DNA of 64,000 nucleotides, taken from positions 163,901,001 through 163,965,000 of the forward strand of contig JAUMIR010000001.1 in assembly GCA_030847615.1 (NCBI GenBank). Direction: 5' to 3'. Made by a program: the position numbers and the translations under genes. Positions within the stretch are counted from its first letter, which is position 1. Every line of letters starts with the position of its first letter. Shown piece by piece: positions 63,548-64,000 of this stretch. This stretch comes from Gambelia wislizenii (lineage: Eukaryota > Chordata > Lepidosauria > Squamata > Crotaphytidae). The notes under the pieces are model-generated. The model did not search any database. It was not told the DNA's origin and worked only from the letters and a program-made list of their open reading frames with translations.

Positions 63548-64000
63548 GTCAGAATTGAAGTCCAGCTTTATTTTTTATTTTTTCTGCATTCATGTTTGTC
63601 TTTTGTAGTTTAGCTTCATACATTTTTTTGGACCAGTTCATAAAAATATGTTCTTCTTTACCATTCATTGACTATAAAAATTACAAAGAGTCTTGTGGCA
63701 ACTGAAACCAGGTTTTTTTGATGGTGTAACTTTTTGTGGGACACTGTCCATTTCATATGAATTAAATGTTACCTCTGTTGGCAGATTTATATACATATGC
63801 TTAGGAAGGTGTGAACAGTGGACTCAGAGGGGTTGTCTAAATGGCAAAAATACTCATCACAGAATGCAATGAGAATACGGGCTGTCTTAATGGCAGCCTG
63901 CATCATTTTTCTGTATTCAGAAGGAGGGGGGCAAAAACGTCAAAAACTGCGAAGGGAAAGCCTTTGCCATTTTTCCTGGAGTTTTTAAAAAAACTCAGAA
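63548..64000. other. Start of the intron within FN3-9, with a repeat at the edge
   Basis: 63682-63765 (aaagagtcttgtggcaactg) is a fragment of a common reptile retroposon. 63828-64000 (ggggttgtctaaatggc, tgtattcagaaggag, caaaaactgcg) is the family also at 19746-20122 and is cut by the window end. Confidence 0.5.

Noticed and set aside
1..64000. Wholly new gene system
   Set aside because: After reading both strands I find one known matrix gene and transposable-element remains. The candidate novelties are splice variants and transposon families, not a new pathway.

Overview
The window is one vertebrate, intron-rich locus read on the plus strand. Twenty exons can be placed between 5785 and 63547. 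Together they encode FN3 - VWA - FN3 - VWA - six FN3 - VWA - half an FN3. This order, and the close resemblance of each domain to the vertebrate protein as I remember it, identify collagen type XII alpha-1 (COL12A1), N-terminal NC3 region. The signal-peptide exon lies upstream and the rest of the protein downstream, both outside the window. The repeat content (CR1, L2, Penelope and L1 LINEs, CORE-type and other tRNA-derived SINEs, many palindromic Tigger-like and hAT MITEs, and a short non-autonomous Helitron) points to a squamate reptile, most likely a lizard.

Gene layout: FN3-1 (two exons, 5785-7446), a linker exon (7632-7691), VWA1 (three exons, 9275-11582), FN3-2 (13765-14055), VWA2 (a single 603-nt exon, 17047-17649), FN3-3 to FN3-7 (one exon each: 18802, 23974, 25272, 39952, 48070), FN3-8 (two exons, 54850-55995), VWA3 (four exons, 58643-62149) and the first half of FN3-9 (63405-63547). 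All three VWA domains keep their metal-ion (MIDAS) residues and the flanking cysteines. Nearly all introns are phase 1. The 15 exons from 5785 to 55995 add up to 3489 nt (1163 codons), phase 1 at both ends. This matches the block of about 1164 residues that the short isoform of mammalian collagen XII lacks, so the window holds almost exactly the long-form-specific cassette plus the first constant exons.

Introns: 1-5784 holds a palindromic MITE nested in a larger palindrome, a GC-rich patch and then about 3.8 kb with nothing recognisable. The first introns carry CR1 and L2 fragments. The 14.4-kb intron between FN3-5 and FN3-6 (25545-39951) is a graveyard of palindromic DNA transposons and LTR-like pieces. 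The intron before FN3-8 holds a degraded 3.3-kb L2 LINE sitting between the two halves of a MITE. The intron before FN3-7 has a 1-kb GC-rich minisatellite inside a Tigger-like element. The intron before FN3-4 has a head-to-head pair of Penelope fragments interrupted by an L1.

I see no second host gene, no structural RNA gene, no CRISPR and no promoter. The observations most worth checking are a possible unannotated 36-nt in-frame microexon at 7539-7574, the long/short isoform cassette and its weak splice sites, a palindromic MITE family with a CNNNG target, the minisatellite expansion inside a transposon, and a 19-nt direct repeat around a Helitron-like block.
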